A stretch of DNA of 64,000 nucleotides, taken from positions 1 through 64,000 of the forward strand of contig JAONJW010000010.1 of NCBI GenBank assembly GCA_028377305.1. Reading direction: 5' to 3'. This DNA comes from Prolixibacteraceae bacterium. Lineage in GTDB: Bacteria; Bacteroidota; Bacteroidia; Bacteroidales; Prolixibacteraceae. Positions within the stretch are counted from its first letter, which is position 1. Each line of letters starts with the position of its first letter. The notes beneath the pieces are model-generated. The model was not told the DNA's origin, made no database searches, and saw only the letters and a list, made by a program, of their open reading frames with translations. Positions 27,224-37,300 of the stretch are shown piece after piece. The position numbers and the translations under genes are program-made.

Positions 27224-28699
27224 ATGAGTACCATCAAGAAATTAGCAGGACAGACTGTGATTTATGGATTGAGTTCAATTCTTCCAAGGTTTCTCAACTA
27301 TTTCCTAGCACTATTCTATACACGTATATTTCTCCCTGAATCATTAGGAGAGATTACTAACATGTTTGCCTGGGTTGCTATTCTCTTGGCTCTATTAACC
27401 TATGGAATGGAAACGGCATTCTTCAGGTATGCTTCACAAAAAGGGCAAGACCAAGTCTCTGTCTTTACCACTTCATTCCTTACTATGGTAGGGACATCGC
27501 TTATTTTTCTGTTTCTTACTTTTATTTTCAATACGCAACTTGCAGATTTCTTTGGTTACAATAATGCCGATAAGTATGTTAGATGGTTAGCATATATTCT
27601 AGTGTTAGATGCGGCTGCAACTATTCCATTTGCAAAATTAAGGCTAGAAGGACGTCCTATAAAGTTTATGATGATAAAACTTTTAAACGTAGGAATTAAT
27701 ATCGGTTTTAACATCTTCTTCTTAGTAATTTGTCCATGGCTAATAAAAGAAGCTCCGAACAGTACTCTACTTCATATATATGAAGAAAACATAGGGGTAG
27801 GCTATGTGTTGATCGCCAATGTTATTGCATCCATTTTTTCATTAGTCATGTTAACTTCGGAGATGCAAATATCGTTTAAGAAATACGATCCTAAACTTTT
27901 AAAACAACTTTTAGTCTATGGTATTCCAATACTAGTCGTTTCTGTGGCAGGTATGATCAATCAGAATATAGACAAAGTATTAATTCCTAAATTGATATCT
28001 CCTCATGCAGATGCCATGCATCAATTAGGGATTTATGGCGCCAATGTTAAGCTCGCAGTAATCATGACACTTTTTGTTCAGGCCTTTAGATATGCTTTTG
28101 AACCATTCTTCTTCGCAAGACAAAAAGAGACCAACGACAAAAAAATATATGCTGAAATTCTCACTTATTTTATAGTATTCTGTTTAACTGTATTTCTTGG
28201 AATCACCCTATTCATAGATCAAATAAAGTTGATATTAGACGAAAGATATTATGAAGGCTTAGGGGTAGTCCCTTATATTCTTATTGCAAATATGCTGGTC
28301 GGGATATATTACAATTTGTCACTTTGGTACAAATTAACCGACAAAACCTATTTTGGTGCTTATTTTTCTATTGGTGGTGCATTAGTAACCATTACAATTA
28401 ATTCTCTATTTTTGTCACTTTATGGATATAAGGTAGCGGCCATAGCCCAAGTGGTATGTTTTGCCCTAATGACTATAGCTAGTTATTTCTATATGCGGAA
28501 GTATTACCCTATCGACTATAAAGTTAAGAGAGTCTTATTTTCAATGCTCTTTGCTTTGATATTATTCTTTGTTGGTCAATATCTTCCTGACGTTAACACT
28601 ATCTTGGGATTTGTTCTCAGGGGATTTACTATCTTAGTGTTTATTGTACTTTCATTATTTCCAGAAATGAAAGTAGAAATGAATAAAAGAAGAAGATAA
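27224..28699 (+). CDS. Lipid-linked oligosaccharide flippase-like MOP/PST membrane protein
   Basis: The 491-residue protein has about 14 hydrophobic segments and the polysaccharide-transporter opening KLAGQTVIYGLSSILPRFLNYFLALFYTRIFLPESLGEI of the MOP flippase superfamily (Wzx/MviN/MATE). It should flip a lipid-linked saccharide across the inner membrane, but no glycosyltransferases flank it, so the substrate is unknown. It begins an apparent operon with dut, two lipoprotein genes and an EnvC-like gene, which suggests a general envelope job rather than a strain-specific capsule. Confidence 0.87.
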   Translation: MSTIKKLAGQTVIYGLSSILPRFLNYFLALFYTRIFLPESLGEITNMFAWVAILLALLTYGMETAFFRYASQKGQDQVSVFTTSFLTMVGTSLIFLFLTFIFNTQLADFFGYNNADKYVRWLAYILVLDAAATIPFAKLRLEGRPIKFMMIKLLNVGINIGFNIFFLVICPWLIKEAPNSTLLHIYEENIGVGYVLIANVIASIFSLVMLTSEMQISFKKYDPKLLKQLLVYGIPILVVSVAGMINQNIDKVLIPKLISPHADAMHQLGIYGANVKLAVIMTLFVQAFRYAFEPFFFARQKETNDKKIYAEILTYFIVFCLTVFLGITLFIDQIKLILDERYYEGLGVVPYILIANMLVGIYYNLSLWYKLTDKTYFGAYFSIGGALVTITINSLFLSLYGYKVAAIAQVVCFALMTIASYFYMRKYYPIDYKVKRVLFSMLFALILFFVGQYLPDVNTILGFVLRGFTILVFIVLSLFPEMKVEMNKRRR

Positions 28700-28717
28700 G
28701 TAAAAGTAAACACTCAT

Positions 28718-28738
28718 TGTGACATATATGTGATCACA
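28718..28738. promoter_or_regulatory. Overlapping palindromes upstream of dut
   Basis: TGTGA (28718-28722) and TCACA (28734-28738) are inverted repeats with an 11-nt spacer that itself forms ACATATATGT (28722-28731); TGTGATCACA (28729-28738) is a perfect palindrome. The half-site equals that of Crp-type regulators but the standard 6-nt spacer is absent. The site lies 36 nt before the dut start. Confidence 0.45.
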
Positions 28739-28773
28739 CAAGTTATCTTATTCTCGAATAAAAAAAATTACAT

Positions 28774-29211
28774 ATGACTAAAGTTAACATTATAAACAAA
28801 TCTAACAATAGCCTGCCTCACTATGGTACAGAAGCTGCCGCAGGAATGGATATAAGAGCAAACCTTGACAACCCAATTACTTTAAAACCGCTTCAGAGAA
28901 CATTGGTTCCTACTGGATTGTTTATTGAATTACCAGTAGGATATGAGGCTCAAGTTCGTCCTCGTAGTGGTTTAGCTATCAAACATGGAATATCTGTTTT
29001 AAACAGTCCTGGGACCATCGATGCAGATTATAGGGGAGAGGTTTGTATCATACTCGTAAATCTTTCTGAAGAACCATTTGTTATTGAACATGGAGAGCGA
29101 ATTGCACAAATGGTGGTTGCGAAACATGAAACAGTTAGGTGGGAAGAGGTGGAAATACTAAACGAAACTGAAAGAGGTGAAGGTGGCTTTGGCCACACCG
29201 GTAAAAAATAA
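28774..29211 (+). CDS. dut: dUTP diphosphatase
   Basis: The 145-residue trimeric dUTPase hydrolyses dUTP to dUMP, keeping uracil out of DNA and supplying thymidylate synthesis. All five family motifs are visible: [30 protein letters not shown] (with the catalytic Asp), RIAQMVV, and the C-terminal [12 protein letters not shown] that closes over the nucleotide. It sits 75 nt after the flippase gene and 33 nt before a TPR lipoprotein gene. Confidence 0.97.
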   Translation: MTKVNIINKSNNSLPHYGTEAAAGMDIRANLDNPITLKPLQRTLVPTGLFIELPVGYEAQVRPRSGLAIKHGISVLNSPGTIDADYRGEVCIILVNLSEEPFVIEHGERIAQMVVAKHETVRWEEVEILNETERGEGGFGHTGKK

Positions 29212-29243
29212 GAATCCCTTATCATCAAAAAAACATTAGCATT

Positions 29244-31016
29244 ATGATGAAAATACACAAAGTACTCATAGGAGCAACGCTATTCGTAGCCTTACTCTCA
29301 TGCAGTACGAGTAAAAAGGTTACATCCTCAAAAAATAAAGCTAATCCTGTGGCATTGAAAGGTAAAGTCTCCGATATAAAATTATCAGAAGAGATGAGCC
29401 TCCAGTTCGAATACCTCTTTATTGAAGGGTTAAAACAGCGCATGCTTGGTAATTTTGATGGAGCAACGGCTCTATTCTCTAAATGTCTTGAGATAGATCC
29501 CAATTCTGCCATTTCAATGTACGAGTTATCAACCATTCACATTGCAAAAAATGATATGACTAGTGCCTTAGGGCTTCTTGAGAAAGCCTACCAGCTAGAA
29601 CCAAATAATGACACCTATGCAATGCTGTTAGCTCAGGTATTTGAGCAACGTAAAAGGTATGATAAAGCAGCGAAAATCTATGAACAACTTGTTGAAAAAC
29701 ACCCAACTAACCTCGACTACATATATCGAAATGCAGCACTATATGCCTCCTCTAATCAGTTCGAGGAAGCCATTGAGATGTACGATAAGTTAGAGAAAGA
29801 GATGGGGCTCAATGAACGCATATCTGTTGCAAAAGAACAGATATATCTCACCTTGGGAGAAACAAAGAAAGCGAAAGAAGAGATCCAAAAACTAATTGAT
29901 AGTAATCCCAAAGAGACCAAATACTATGGTCTTATGGCAGACCTATACCTCAAGTCAAACGATCGTGAAAAAGCGCTAGAGTATTACAATAAAGTTCTTG
30001 AAATAGACCCAACAGATGGGTTTGTTCACATCTCTTTAGCAAACTACTACCGTGAAGGGAAAGACACACAAAAGGCCCTTTTCCATGTTGAGAAGGCAAT
30101 GCAGAGCACTACTTTAGATATTGGAACAAAGATCCAGATGTTCCTGCTACTAACTGCTCCAAAAAGTGAGTTTGTCATCTCTGATCAAGAAAAAGAGAAA
30201 CTTCTTGAGTATATGATTGCTGCAGATCCTAGTGAAAGTCGACCTCACGCTCTATTTGCTGAATACTTAATCCAGAGTCAAGACTATAAAAGAGCACGAG
30301 AACAAGTTCGATATGCCATCGACCTTGAAGGAGATAATTACCTCTATTGGGAAAGACTTATCATGTTGGACAACCAGCTTCTTGAATGGAAGGCTATGAA
30401 GGAAGATACTGAAAATGCATTGGAGAAGTTTCCAAACAAGCCTCTACTATACGTTTTTAAAACTCTAACATTGCTTCAAGACAAGAAATATGAAGAGATG
30501 CTTCCATTACTTGAAAAAGCCGAGCTCCTACCTGATGTAGATAAAGCGATGCTTTCTCAGATCTATACTTATAAGGCCGAAGCACTATATAACTTGAATA
30601 AGTTTGATGAAGCATGGAAAGCCTATGATAAAGTGATTGAGTTAGACCCAAATAATTATATGGCAATGAACAACTATGCATACTATTTATCTCTGAGAGG
30701 TGAGCACCTTGAAAAAGCAGAGAGACTCAGTGGGCTAGTTGTCGAAAAAAACCCTAATAATCCAACATATCTCGACACTTATGCTTGGGTATTATTCATG
30801 AAAAAGGACTTTAGATTAGCAAAGTTCTATATGAAGAATGCCATCGACAGCATGGAAAATGTTAATCCAACGCTTTATGAACACTATGGAGATATCCTCT
30901 TTTTCTTAGAAGATTTTGATGGAGCTTTAAGTAATTGGAAGAAGGCAAAGGAAAAAGGAATAGAATCTGATATTCTAAATAAAAAAATTAAAGATATGAA
31001 GTATTACTCTGAGTAA
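29244..31016 (+). CDS. TPR-repeat lipoprotein
   Basis: A lipoprotein signal ends LFVALLSC, with Cys20 lipidated. The 590-residue product is then a long array of TPR units, for example AISMYELSTIHIAKNDMTSALGLLEKAYQLEPNN, KYYGLMADLYLKSNDREKALEYYNKVLEIDPTD and YLDTYAWVLFMKKDFRLAKFYMKNAID. It is probably a periplasmic scaffold on the inner or outer membrane. Position between dut and a DUF4292 lipoprotein matches a gene order I recall from many Bacteroidetes. The adjacent ATG at 29247 is an equally possible start. Confidence 0.85.
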   Translation: MMKIHKVLIGATLFVALLSCSTSKKVTSSKNKANPVALKGKVSDIKLSEEMSLQFEYLFIEGLKQRMLGNFDGATALFSKCLEIDPNSAISMYELSTIHIAKNDMTSALGLLEKAYQLEPNNDTYAMLLAQVFEQRKRYDKAAKIYEQLVEKHPTNLDYIYRNAALYASSNQFEEAIEMYDKLEKEMGLNERISVAKEQIYLTLGETKKAKEEIQKLIDSNPKETKYYGLMADLYLKSNDREKALEYYNKVLEIDPTDGFVHISLANYYREGKDTQKALFHVEKAMQSTTLDIGTKIQMFLLLTAPKSEFVISDQEKEKLLEYMIAADPSESRPHALFAEYLIQSQDYKRAREQVRYAIDLEGDNYLYWERLIMLDNQLLEWKAMKEDTENALEKFPNKPLLYVFKTLTLLQDKKYEEMLPLLEKAELLPDVDKAMLSQIYTYKAEALYNLNKFDEAWKAYDKVIELDPNNYMAMNNYAYYLSLRGEHLEKAERLSGLVVEKNPNNPTYLDTYAWVLFMKKDFRLAKFYMKNAIDSMENVNPTLYEHYGDILFFLEDFDGALSNWKKAKEKGIESDILNKKIKDMKYYSE

Positions 31017-31051
31017 TACTTCATTAAATCTTAAAGATTAATTCAACAGTA

Positions 31052-31960
31052 GTGTTTAGATTTTTAAAACCAAAGATAGTTATCTCTATTGCTCTCATAG
31101 CAATTATAACTAGTTGTAGTACAACAAAAAGATTATCCAGAAGTGTTTCCCCTTCAGCTAGTACAGTGGCACTAAAACCAATCAGCTGTTCAAAACTAAT
31201 GAGGAATGTAAAGAATGCTGAAAGCTCCTATGAAACATATGGAGCAAAGAGAGCATCCATTTCTGCAACAATAAATGGGGAGAAAAACACATTCTCAGCC
31301 TCCTTTAGAGCGATGATTGATAGTGTCATTATTATCTCTGCGCAAAAAGGAATTCTACCAATTGGGAAACTTCTTGCAACCCAAGATACCCTAGTATTAG
31401 TGAATATCCTTGGTAGAGAAACAATACATACTAATTATGATCGTATTGATAAGAATATTGGTGTTCATCTCTCTTTAAATAAGCTGCAGGATATATTCAT
31501 GGGGAATGCATTGACATTGCAGACTAGTCCGAATGGAAGAATATTGAAAAAATATAAATGCTTTATCGAAGAAGGATACTATGTTATTACTTCTGTAAAG
31601 GAGACGAGTTCAAGAAAAGAGAAAAACAATAAAAGAAAAAGAAAGATAATTCTTAAGAAAGGGAATAAGATATATATCGGAGAAAATATGGTAGAAGAAC
31701 GTCTCTATTTTGATCCACACAACTTCAAACTATCCAAAGTTGTATACAATAATCTAGAGAATAACTCTTCGTCAACCATAAATATTGACAAATATGTCAA
31801 TATGGAAGGATTTTTATACCCTTCATTGGTAACATTGACCTCTCGAAAGCAAGAGAATATTATCTTTGAACTGAAAGTAAAGTTGTATAAGATGTGGGTG
31901 AACAAAGAAAGCTCGTTTAAATTCACCATTCCATCTGCATACAAAAGCAAAGTGTTGTAG
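31052..31960 (+). CDS. DUF4292 lipoprotein
   Basis: The 302-residue protein has a lipoprotein signal (ALIAIITSC, Cys22) and a beta-rich DUF4292 domain with repeated strands such as RASISATINGEKNTFSASFRAMIDSVIIISA. That fold resembles LolA/LolB-like half-barrels that bind lipid acyl chains, so a part in lipoprotein or lipid traffic is a plausible inference. The start codon is GTG at 31052; no ATG precedes the signal peptide. It is followed after 3 nt by the EnvC-like gene, indicating tight coupling. Confidence 0.82.
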   Translation: MFRFLKPKIVISIALIAIITSCSTTKRLSRSVSPSASTVALKPISCSKLMRNVKNAESSYETYGAKRASISATINGEKNTFSASFRAMIDSVIIISAQKGILPIGKLLATQDTLVLVNILGRETIHTNYDRIDKNIGVHLSLNKLQDIFMGNALTLQTSPNGRILKKYKCFIEEGYYVITSVKETSSRKEKNNKRKRKIILKKGNKIYIGENMVEERLYFDPHNFKLSKVVYNNLENNSSSTINIDKYVNMEGFLYPSLVTLTSRKQENIIFELKVKLYKMWVNKESSFKFTIPSAYKSKVL

Positions 31961-31963
31961 ATT

Positions 31964-33130
31964 ATGTGTAAAAACTCTCTTCTAAAATATTTTTTATGGG
32001 TATGTTGTATCCTGTCCTTCATGACCAGTGAAGGACAGGATATCTCTTCCGTGAGAAAACAACAACGTAAAATACTTAGAGAGTTACAAACAACACAAAA
32101 ACTACTTAATAAGGCACAGCAAAATGCAGACATATCACTGTCTCAGCTTAAGCTAATAAAGAATAGTATAAAGCAACGTCAGAATCTTATTACTAGATAT
32201 GAAGATCAAATAATGATCTACAACAACTGTATTGAAGATTACAATTATGTCATCTCTTCTCTAAATGAAGATCTGACTAAAGCCAAACAATCTTACTCTC
32301 AGTTCTTAAACAAGATGAACCTGGAAGGGGCTACAGATCAGAAACTAGTTACACTTTTCTCCTCCAAGAACATCAAAGATTTCTATATGAAAGAGGGAGA
32401 GGCTGCACAATTCCAAAAAATTCAAGCTCGAAAGATTAAGTTTATCAGTTCTCTTTCCAAAACGATCTCAAGAAGCAAAGAGAGAATGCAAAAGAATCGT
32501 GATGAGGTCAAACAGATGACCCATAAAATATCTCACGAATGTAAGGTCCTTAATAATGAATTTGTAATTGAGAATTCATACTATCAAAACCTTAAGGACA
32601 AAGAAACTGAGCTTACAGCTATCGTTTCTCAACAAAAAAGCATTTCTATCAAACTTAGAAGAAAAGTTGTGTCTGAAGGAGCAAACCATTCTGGGAATAA
32701 CAAAGCACATCAATTTGAATTTGAAAAACACAAAGGAAAACTAACTTGGCCTGTTGATGGGATCGTAATCGATCACTTCGGAGTACACCACCATACAGTG
32801 GTCAAAAAACTGAAAGTAAACAACAAGTGGATTACCATATCCACTCTACCCAAAACAAAAGTCAAAGCAGTATATGATGGGATTGTTACAGCTGTAATGG
32901 CAATAAAACATGGAAATCTATCGGTATTCATTCGACATGGGAACTACATCACAGTTTACTCAAACTTAAAGACCGTCTACGTTAAGAAAAACCAAAAAAT
33001 TAAACTCGGAGAGAAGATAGGTGATGTCTATACCGACAAAACAAATGGAACAACGACACTCTTGAAATTTCAAGTATGGAAAATGACCGAATGTCTAAAC
33101 CCTGAAGAGTGGCTATTAGATAAAATATAG
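31964..33130 (+). CDS. EnvC-like murein hydrolase activator with degenerate LytM domain
   Basis: The 388-residue protein has a signal peptide (to about residue 25), two long coiled-coil stretches (about 27-110 and 150-230) and a C-terminal LytM/M23-type domain (about 250-388). This is the EnvC/NlpD layout. The zinc ligands of active M23 peptidases are missing: the final HxH element reads LKFQVW. It is therefore likely an activator of N-acetylmuramoyl-L-alanine amidases at the septum rather than a peptidase. It is the last gene of its operon, before a strong terminator. Confidence 0.86.
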   Translation: MCKNSLLKYFLWVCCILSFMTSEGQDISSVRKQQRKILRELQTTQKLLNKAQQNADISLSQLKLIKNSIKQRQNLITRYEDQIMIYNNCIEDYNYVISSLNEDLTKAKQSYSQFLNKMNLEGATDQKLVTLFSSKNIKDFYMKEGEAAQFQKIQARKIKFISSLSKTISRSKERMQKNRDEVKQMTHKISHECKVLNNEFVIENSYYQNLKDKETELTAIVSQQKSISIKLRRKVVSEGANHSGNNKAHQFEFEKHKGKLTWPVDGIVIDHFGVHHHTVVKKLKVNNKWITISTLPKTKVKAVYDGIVTAVMAIKHGNLSVFIRHGNYITVYSNLKTVYVKKNQKIKLGEKIGDVYTDKTNGTTTLLKFQVWKMTECLNPEEWLLDKI

Positions 33131-33141
33131 CCTTTACAGCT

Positions 33142-33185
33142 AAAAAGAGCGACTATAATGGAATATCCTTATAGTCGCTCTTTTT
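33142..33185 (+). terminator. Bidirectional terminator between the EnvC-like gene and lspA
   Basis: A perfect 17-bp inverted repeat (33142-33158 and 33169-33185, core AGAGCGACTATAA) with a 10-nt loop starts with A5 and ends with T5, so it can stop both convergent transcripts. Confidence 0.94.
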
Positions 33186-33190
33186 CTGCC

Positions 33191-33808
33191 TTATTTGGTC
33201 TCTTTAGCCTCATCAAATATGTTCCTATAGAACAATAGTAAAATAGCAATACCTATAGATATTGATGAATCTGCAATATTAAATACGGGACTAAAGAACA
33301 GAAAATGCTCTCCACCATACTTTGGTATCCATGCAGGAAAGTTCCCCTCGATCAAAGGGAAATAAAGCATATCCACAACTTTACCATAAAAGAATGTTTC
33401 ATAGCCTCCTCCTTCAGGAAGTAGTGTTGCAACTTGACCAAAACTATGATCAAAGATTACCCCATAGAATGCACAGTCGATAATATTTCCAATGGCTCCG
33501 GCCAATATTAATGCGACACTGATAACTGCTCCTGTTGGTATCTCTTTTTTGATCATTTTGTTCAAGTAGACAATGATAGCTCCTGAAGCAAAAATTCTAA
33601 AGATTGTAAGAAAGGGTTTTCCATAAGCTCCTGCAAACTCAAACCCAAAAGCCATACCATTGTTCTCTACAAAATGTATTCGGAACCAATCTCCCAATAC
33701 ATTAAACTCTTCTCCGAGCGTCATATTGGTTTTAATCCAAATCTTAGACCCTTGATCAATTATAAGAAGTAGCAGAACAACGATGACCGCTATTTTACGC
33801 TTTGACAT
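33191..33808 (-). CDS. lspA: Lipoprotein signal peptidase (signal peptidase II)
   Basis: The 205-residue inner-membrane aspartyl protease cleaves lipoprotein signal peptides. It has four hydrophobic segments and the two catalytic motifs: NIIDCAFYG (Asp111) and FNIADSSI (Asp180). These are 69 residues apart instead of about 20, because of an insertion of roughly 50 residues (about 120-170) that I recall as common in Bacteroidetes LspA. It follows ileS and a dksA-like gene, a familiar gene order in the phylum. A strong terminator hairpin ends just 13 nt before its start codon. Confidence 0.95.
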   Translation of the reverse strand: MSKRKIAVIVVLLLLIIDQGSKIWIKTNMTLGEEFNVLGDWFRIHFVENNGMAFGFEFAGAYGKPFLTIFRIFASGAIIVYLNKMIKKEIPTGAVISVALILAGAIGNIIDCAFYGVIFDHSFGQVATLLPEGGGYETFFYGKVVDMLYFPLIEGNFPAWIPKYGGEHFLFFSPVFNIADSSISIGIAILLLFYRNIFDEAKETK

Positions 33809-33821
33809 AAAGATTCAATAT

Positions 33822-33859
33822 TAAAAAAAAATCCGAGGAGTAATACCTCTCCTCGGATT
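33822..33859 (-). terminator. Terminator between the dksA-like gene and lspA
   Basis: AATCCGAGGAG (33830-33840) and CTCCTCGGATT (33849-33859) form a perfect 11-bp stem with an 8-nt loop, followed on the minus strand by about nine T. It has all the marks of a strong intrinsic terminator but leaves only 13 nt before the lspA start. Confidence 0.9.
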
Positions 33860-33881
33860 ATCAATTTCTATTATGAAAGAA

Positions 33882-34259
33882 TTACTTTCGATTATTTTTC
33901 GCATCAATACTTAAAGTTGCGTGAGGAACAGCTAACAATCGCTCCTTTGCAATTAATTTTCCTGTTTCACGACAAACACCATAAGTCTTGTTCTCAATAC
34001 GTATAAGTGCTGCCTCTAAGTGCTGAATAAATTTCTGCTGTCTCTGAGCTAACTTACCAGCTTCCTCTTTTGATAAAGTTGCTGCCCCTTCTTCTAACAC
34101 TTTGAAAGTAGGAGAAGTGTCCTGCGTGTCGTTACCGTCTCTTTGGGTAATGGCATCTTTGTACAACTCATAATCATTTCTTGCCTTGTCAAGTTTCTTT
34201 AGAATAACCGCTCTAAATACCTCAAGGTCTACATCTGAGTATCTTACTTTTTCCACCAT
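33882..34259 (-). CDS. TraR/DksA-family protein lacking most zinc cysteines
   Basis: The 125-residue protein has an N-terminal coiled coil with an acidic tip region (QRDGNDTQDTSP) and a C-terminal DksA-type segment YGVCRETGKLIAKERLLAVPHATL. DksA normally has four zinc cysteines; only one is left here (in GVCRE). I recall the same degenerate form in many Bacteroidetes. It may enter the RNA polymerase secondary channel and affect the stringent response, but this is family inference. It lies between ileS and lspA on the minus strand. Confidence 0.87.
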   Translation of the reverse strand: MVEKVRYSDVDLEVFRAVILKKLDKARNDYELYKDAITQRDGNDTQDTSPTFKVLEEGAATLSKEEAGKLAQRQQKFIQHLEAALIRIENKTYGVCRETGKLIAKERLLAVPHATLSIDAKNNRK

Positions 34260-34368
34260 ATAATTAAAAGGTTAAGAATAATTTTATGAGTTCTTATTAG
34301 ATTTGATCCACTAATTTAATAAAATTATCTTTAAAACGACACACCACAACAGACGCAAGCTTCAATTA

Positions 34369-37300
34369 TTAAACACGTTTAACATCAATTTTAGTTACCA
34401 CGTCAGCTTCGATCTCAACCTCTTGTCCGCTATCATTTGCGATCTCGTCCACCAAGCTAAGTTCTGATGCTAGTGTCTGTTTAGAGATATAATCTGCAAA
34501 GTTCTCTAATGCACTATTTAAATTATCGTGACGTTGAATTGTAATCACCACCTTGTCGGTTACATCAAAATCACTCTCTTTTCTGATATTTTGGATACGG
34601 TTGATGAACTCACGAGCAATACCTTCTTCCCTCAATGATTCCGTAATGGTAATATCCAATGCAACAGTCAATGCACCCTCGTTTGCTACCAACCATCCTG
34701 GAATATCTTCCGACATGATTTCTACATCCTCTAGGGTCAAATCAACTTGTTGTTCCTGCACTAACAATTGAAAGCTACCATTTGTTTCAAAAAGATTGAT
34801 ATCGTCTTGCGATAATTTATTCACTGCTCCTGCAATGCCTTTCATGATCTTACCATACTTAGGACCTAGAGTCTTAAAATTAGGCTTAATCTTCTTCTTA
34901 ATAACACCTGAATTGGCAGTAATATACTCTACCTCTTTCACGTTCACCTCTGTCAGTATAATATCTTTCACAGCCTCAAATTGAGCCTCGAAGTCATTAT
35001 CTAGAATAGGAACCATAATCTTCTGAAGTGGTTGTCTCACTTTCAACTTCTCCTTACGACGTAGACTCAAAACCATTGAACAAACTTTCTGAGCAATTGT
35101 CATACGCTCTTCTAGCTTCTCATCAATCAATGTTGCATCTACAGTAGGATAATTCGCCAAGTGTACTGAACCTTCAAAATCTTTGTTTGTAATACTATTA
35201 AGATCTCGGTACAACTGATCCATAAAGAATGGTGCAATTGGCGCAGACAACTTAGCAATAGTCGACAAACAAGTATACAAGGTTTGGTATGCTGAGATCT
35301 TATCCTCATCATATTCTCCACCCCAGAATCTCTTTCTACATAGGCGAACATACCAGTTAGATAGGTTCTCTGTAACAAAATCATTAATCGCACGACCAGC
35401 TCTTGTTGGTTCGTAAGCTTCTAATGCTACGTTCACTTCTTTCACCAAACTGTTCAATAGAGATAGTACCCAGCGATCAATCTCTGGTCGTTTCTCCATG
35501 GCCACATCAGCTTCACTATATGTAAATCTATCGATATTTGCATACAATGAGAAGAAGCTATATGTATTATATAGTGTACCGAAGAACTTTCTACGAACCT
35601 CTTCCACACCATTTACATCAAATTTCAAATTATCCCATGGTTGAGAGTTTGTAATCATATACCAACGAAGTGGGTCTGATCCATATTTCTCAATCGTCTC
35701 AAATGGATCTACCGCATTACCAAGACGCTTTGACATCTTGTTCCCTTTTGCATCCAACACCAAGCCATTCGAAATAATATTCTTAAAGGCAACCGAATCA
35801 TTGATCATCGTAGAGATTGCGTGTAAAGTAAAGAACCATCCACGTGTTTGATCTACCCCTTCTGCGATAAAGTCAGCTGGATAAACCTCTCCGAAGTTCT
35901 CTTTGTTCTCAAATGGATAGTGCATCTGGGCAAATGGCATCGCTCCAGAATCAAACCACACATCAATCAAATCCGTTTCACGTGTCATCTTATGACCACT
36001 CTCTGAAACTAGATAGATATCATCGACATAAGGACGATGAAGGTCGATCTTCTCATAATTCTCTTTAGAGTACTCCCCAACGATAAACTCGTCATATGGG
36101 TTTTTATCCATAAAACCAGCTTCAATGGCTTTCTTGATCTCGGCCATCAACTCTTCAACTGATCCAATACACTTCTGCTCCGTTCCATCTTCTGTTCGCC
36201 AAATAGGAAGTGGTGTTCCCCAGTAACGAGATCTTGAAAGGTTCCAGTCTACTAGGTTTTCTAACCAATTTCCAAAACGACCTGTACCTGTCGATGCTGG
36301 TTTCCAGTTAATGGTTTTATTTAGTTCGATCAAACGATCTTTAACTGCTGTTGTTTTAATAAACCAGCTATCCAATGGATAATATAGAATTGGCTTATCT
36401 GTTCTCCAACAATGAGGGTAGTTGTGAACATGCTTCTCCACACGGAAAGCCTTGTTCTCTTTCTTCAACATTACAGAGATATCCACATCCAATGTAGCAT
36501 CTTTCTCTGTTAGATCTGCATCATATGCATTTTTCACATAACGACCAGAGAACTCGTTATAAAGATCAACATCTACATTTGCTGCAACCCAAGCTGCATC
36601 TAAATCCTCAATAGGAAATAGACGACCTTGTTTATCCACCATAGGTTGTTGCTTTCCTTCTTTGTCTAAAAGAAGCATTGGAGCAATACCAGCAACTTTC
36701 GCTACACGGTCATCGTCCGCACCAAAAGTCGGAGCAATATGAACAATACCAGTACCGTCTTCTGTAGTAACATAGTCTCCTAGGATCACACGGAAAGCAT
36801 CACCATCCGGCTTCATCCAAGGAATTAACTGCTCATATTGAATGCCTTCTAAATCTGTTCCTTTATACTCCGCAACTGCTTCGAAAGGAATATTCTTTGC
36901 ACCTGCCTCATAACTGTCAAAATCTAACGCCTCGTTCTTCTCTGGGAAGAATTTACGATATAGATCTTTGGCCACCATTACAGACACCGGAGTTCCTGTA
37001 TATGGGTTATAAGTACGAACCTGAACATACTGAATGTTTGGACCTACTGCCAAAGCTGTGTTTGAAGGCAAAGTCCATGGTGTAGTTGTCCATGCCAAGA
37101 AATATAGATCTTCATTACCGAAGAATTTCTCCGATATCTCGTTACGAACCACCTTAAACTGCCCCACACAAGTGGTGTCTTTCACATCACGGTAAGTACC
37201 TGGTTGATTCAACTCGTGAGAACTCAAACCAGTACCTGCTGCAGGAGAGAATGGTTGAATGGTATAGCCTTTATAAAGCATCCCTTTATCAAACAACTCC

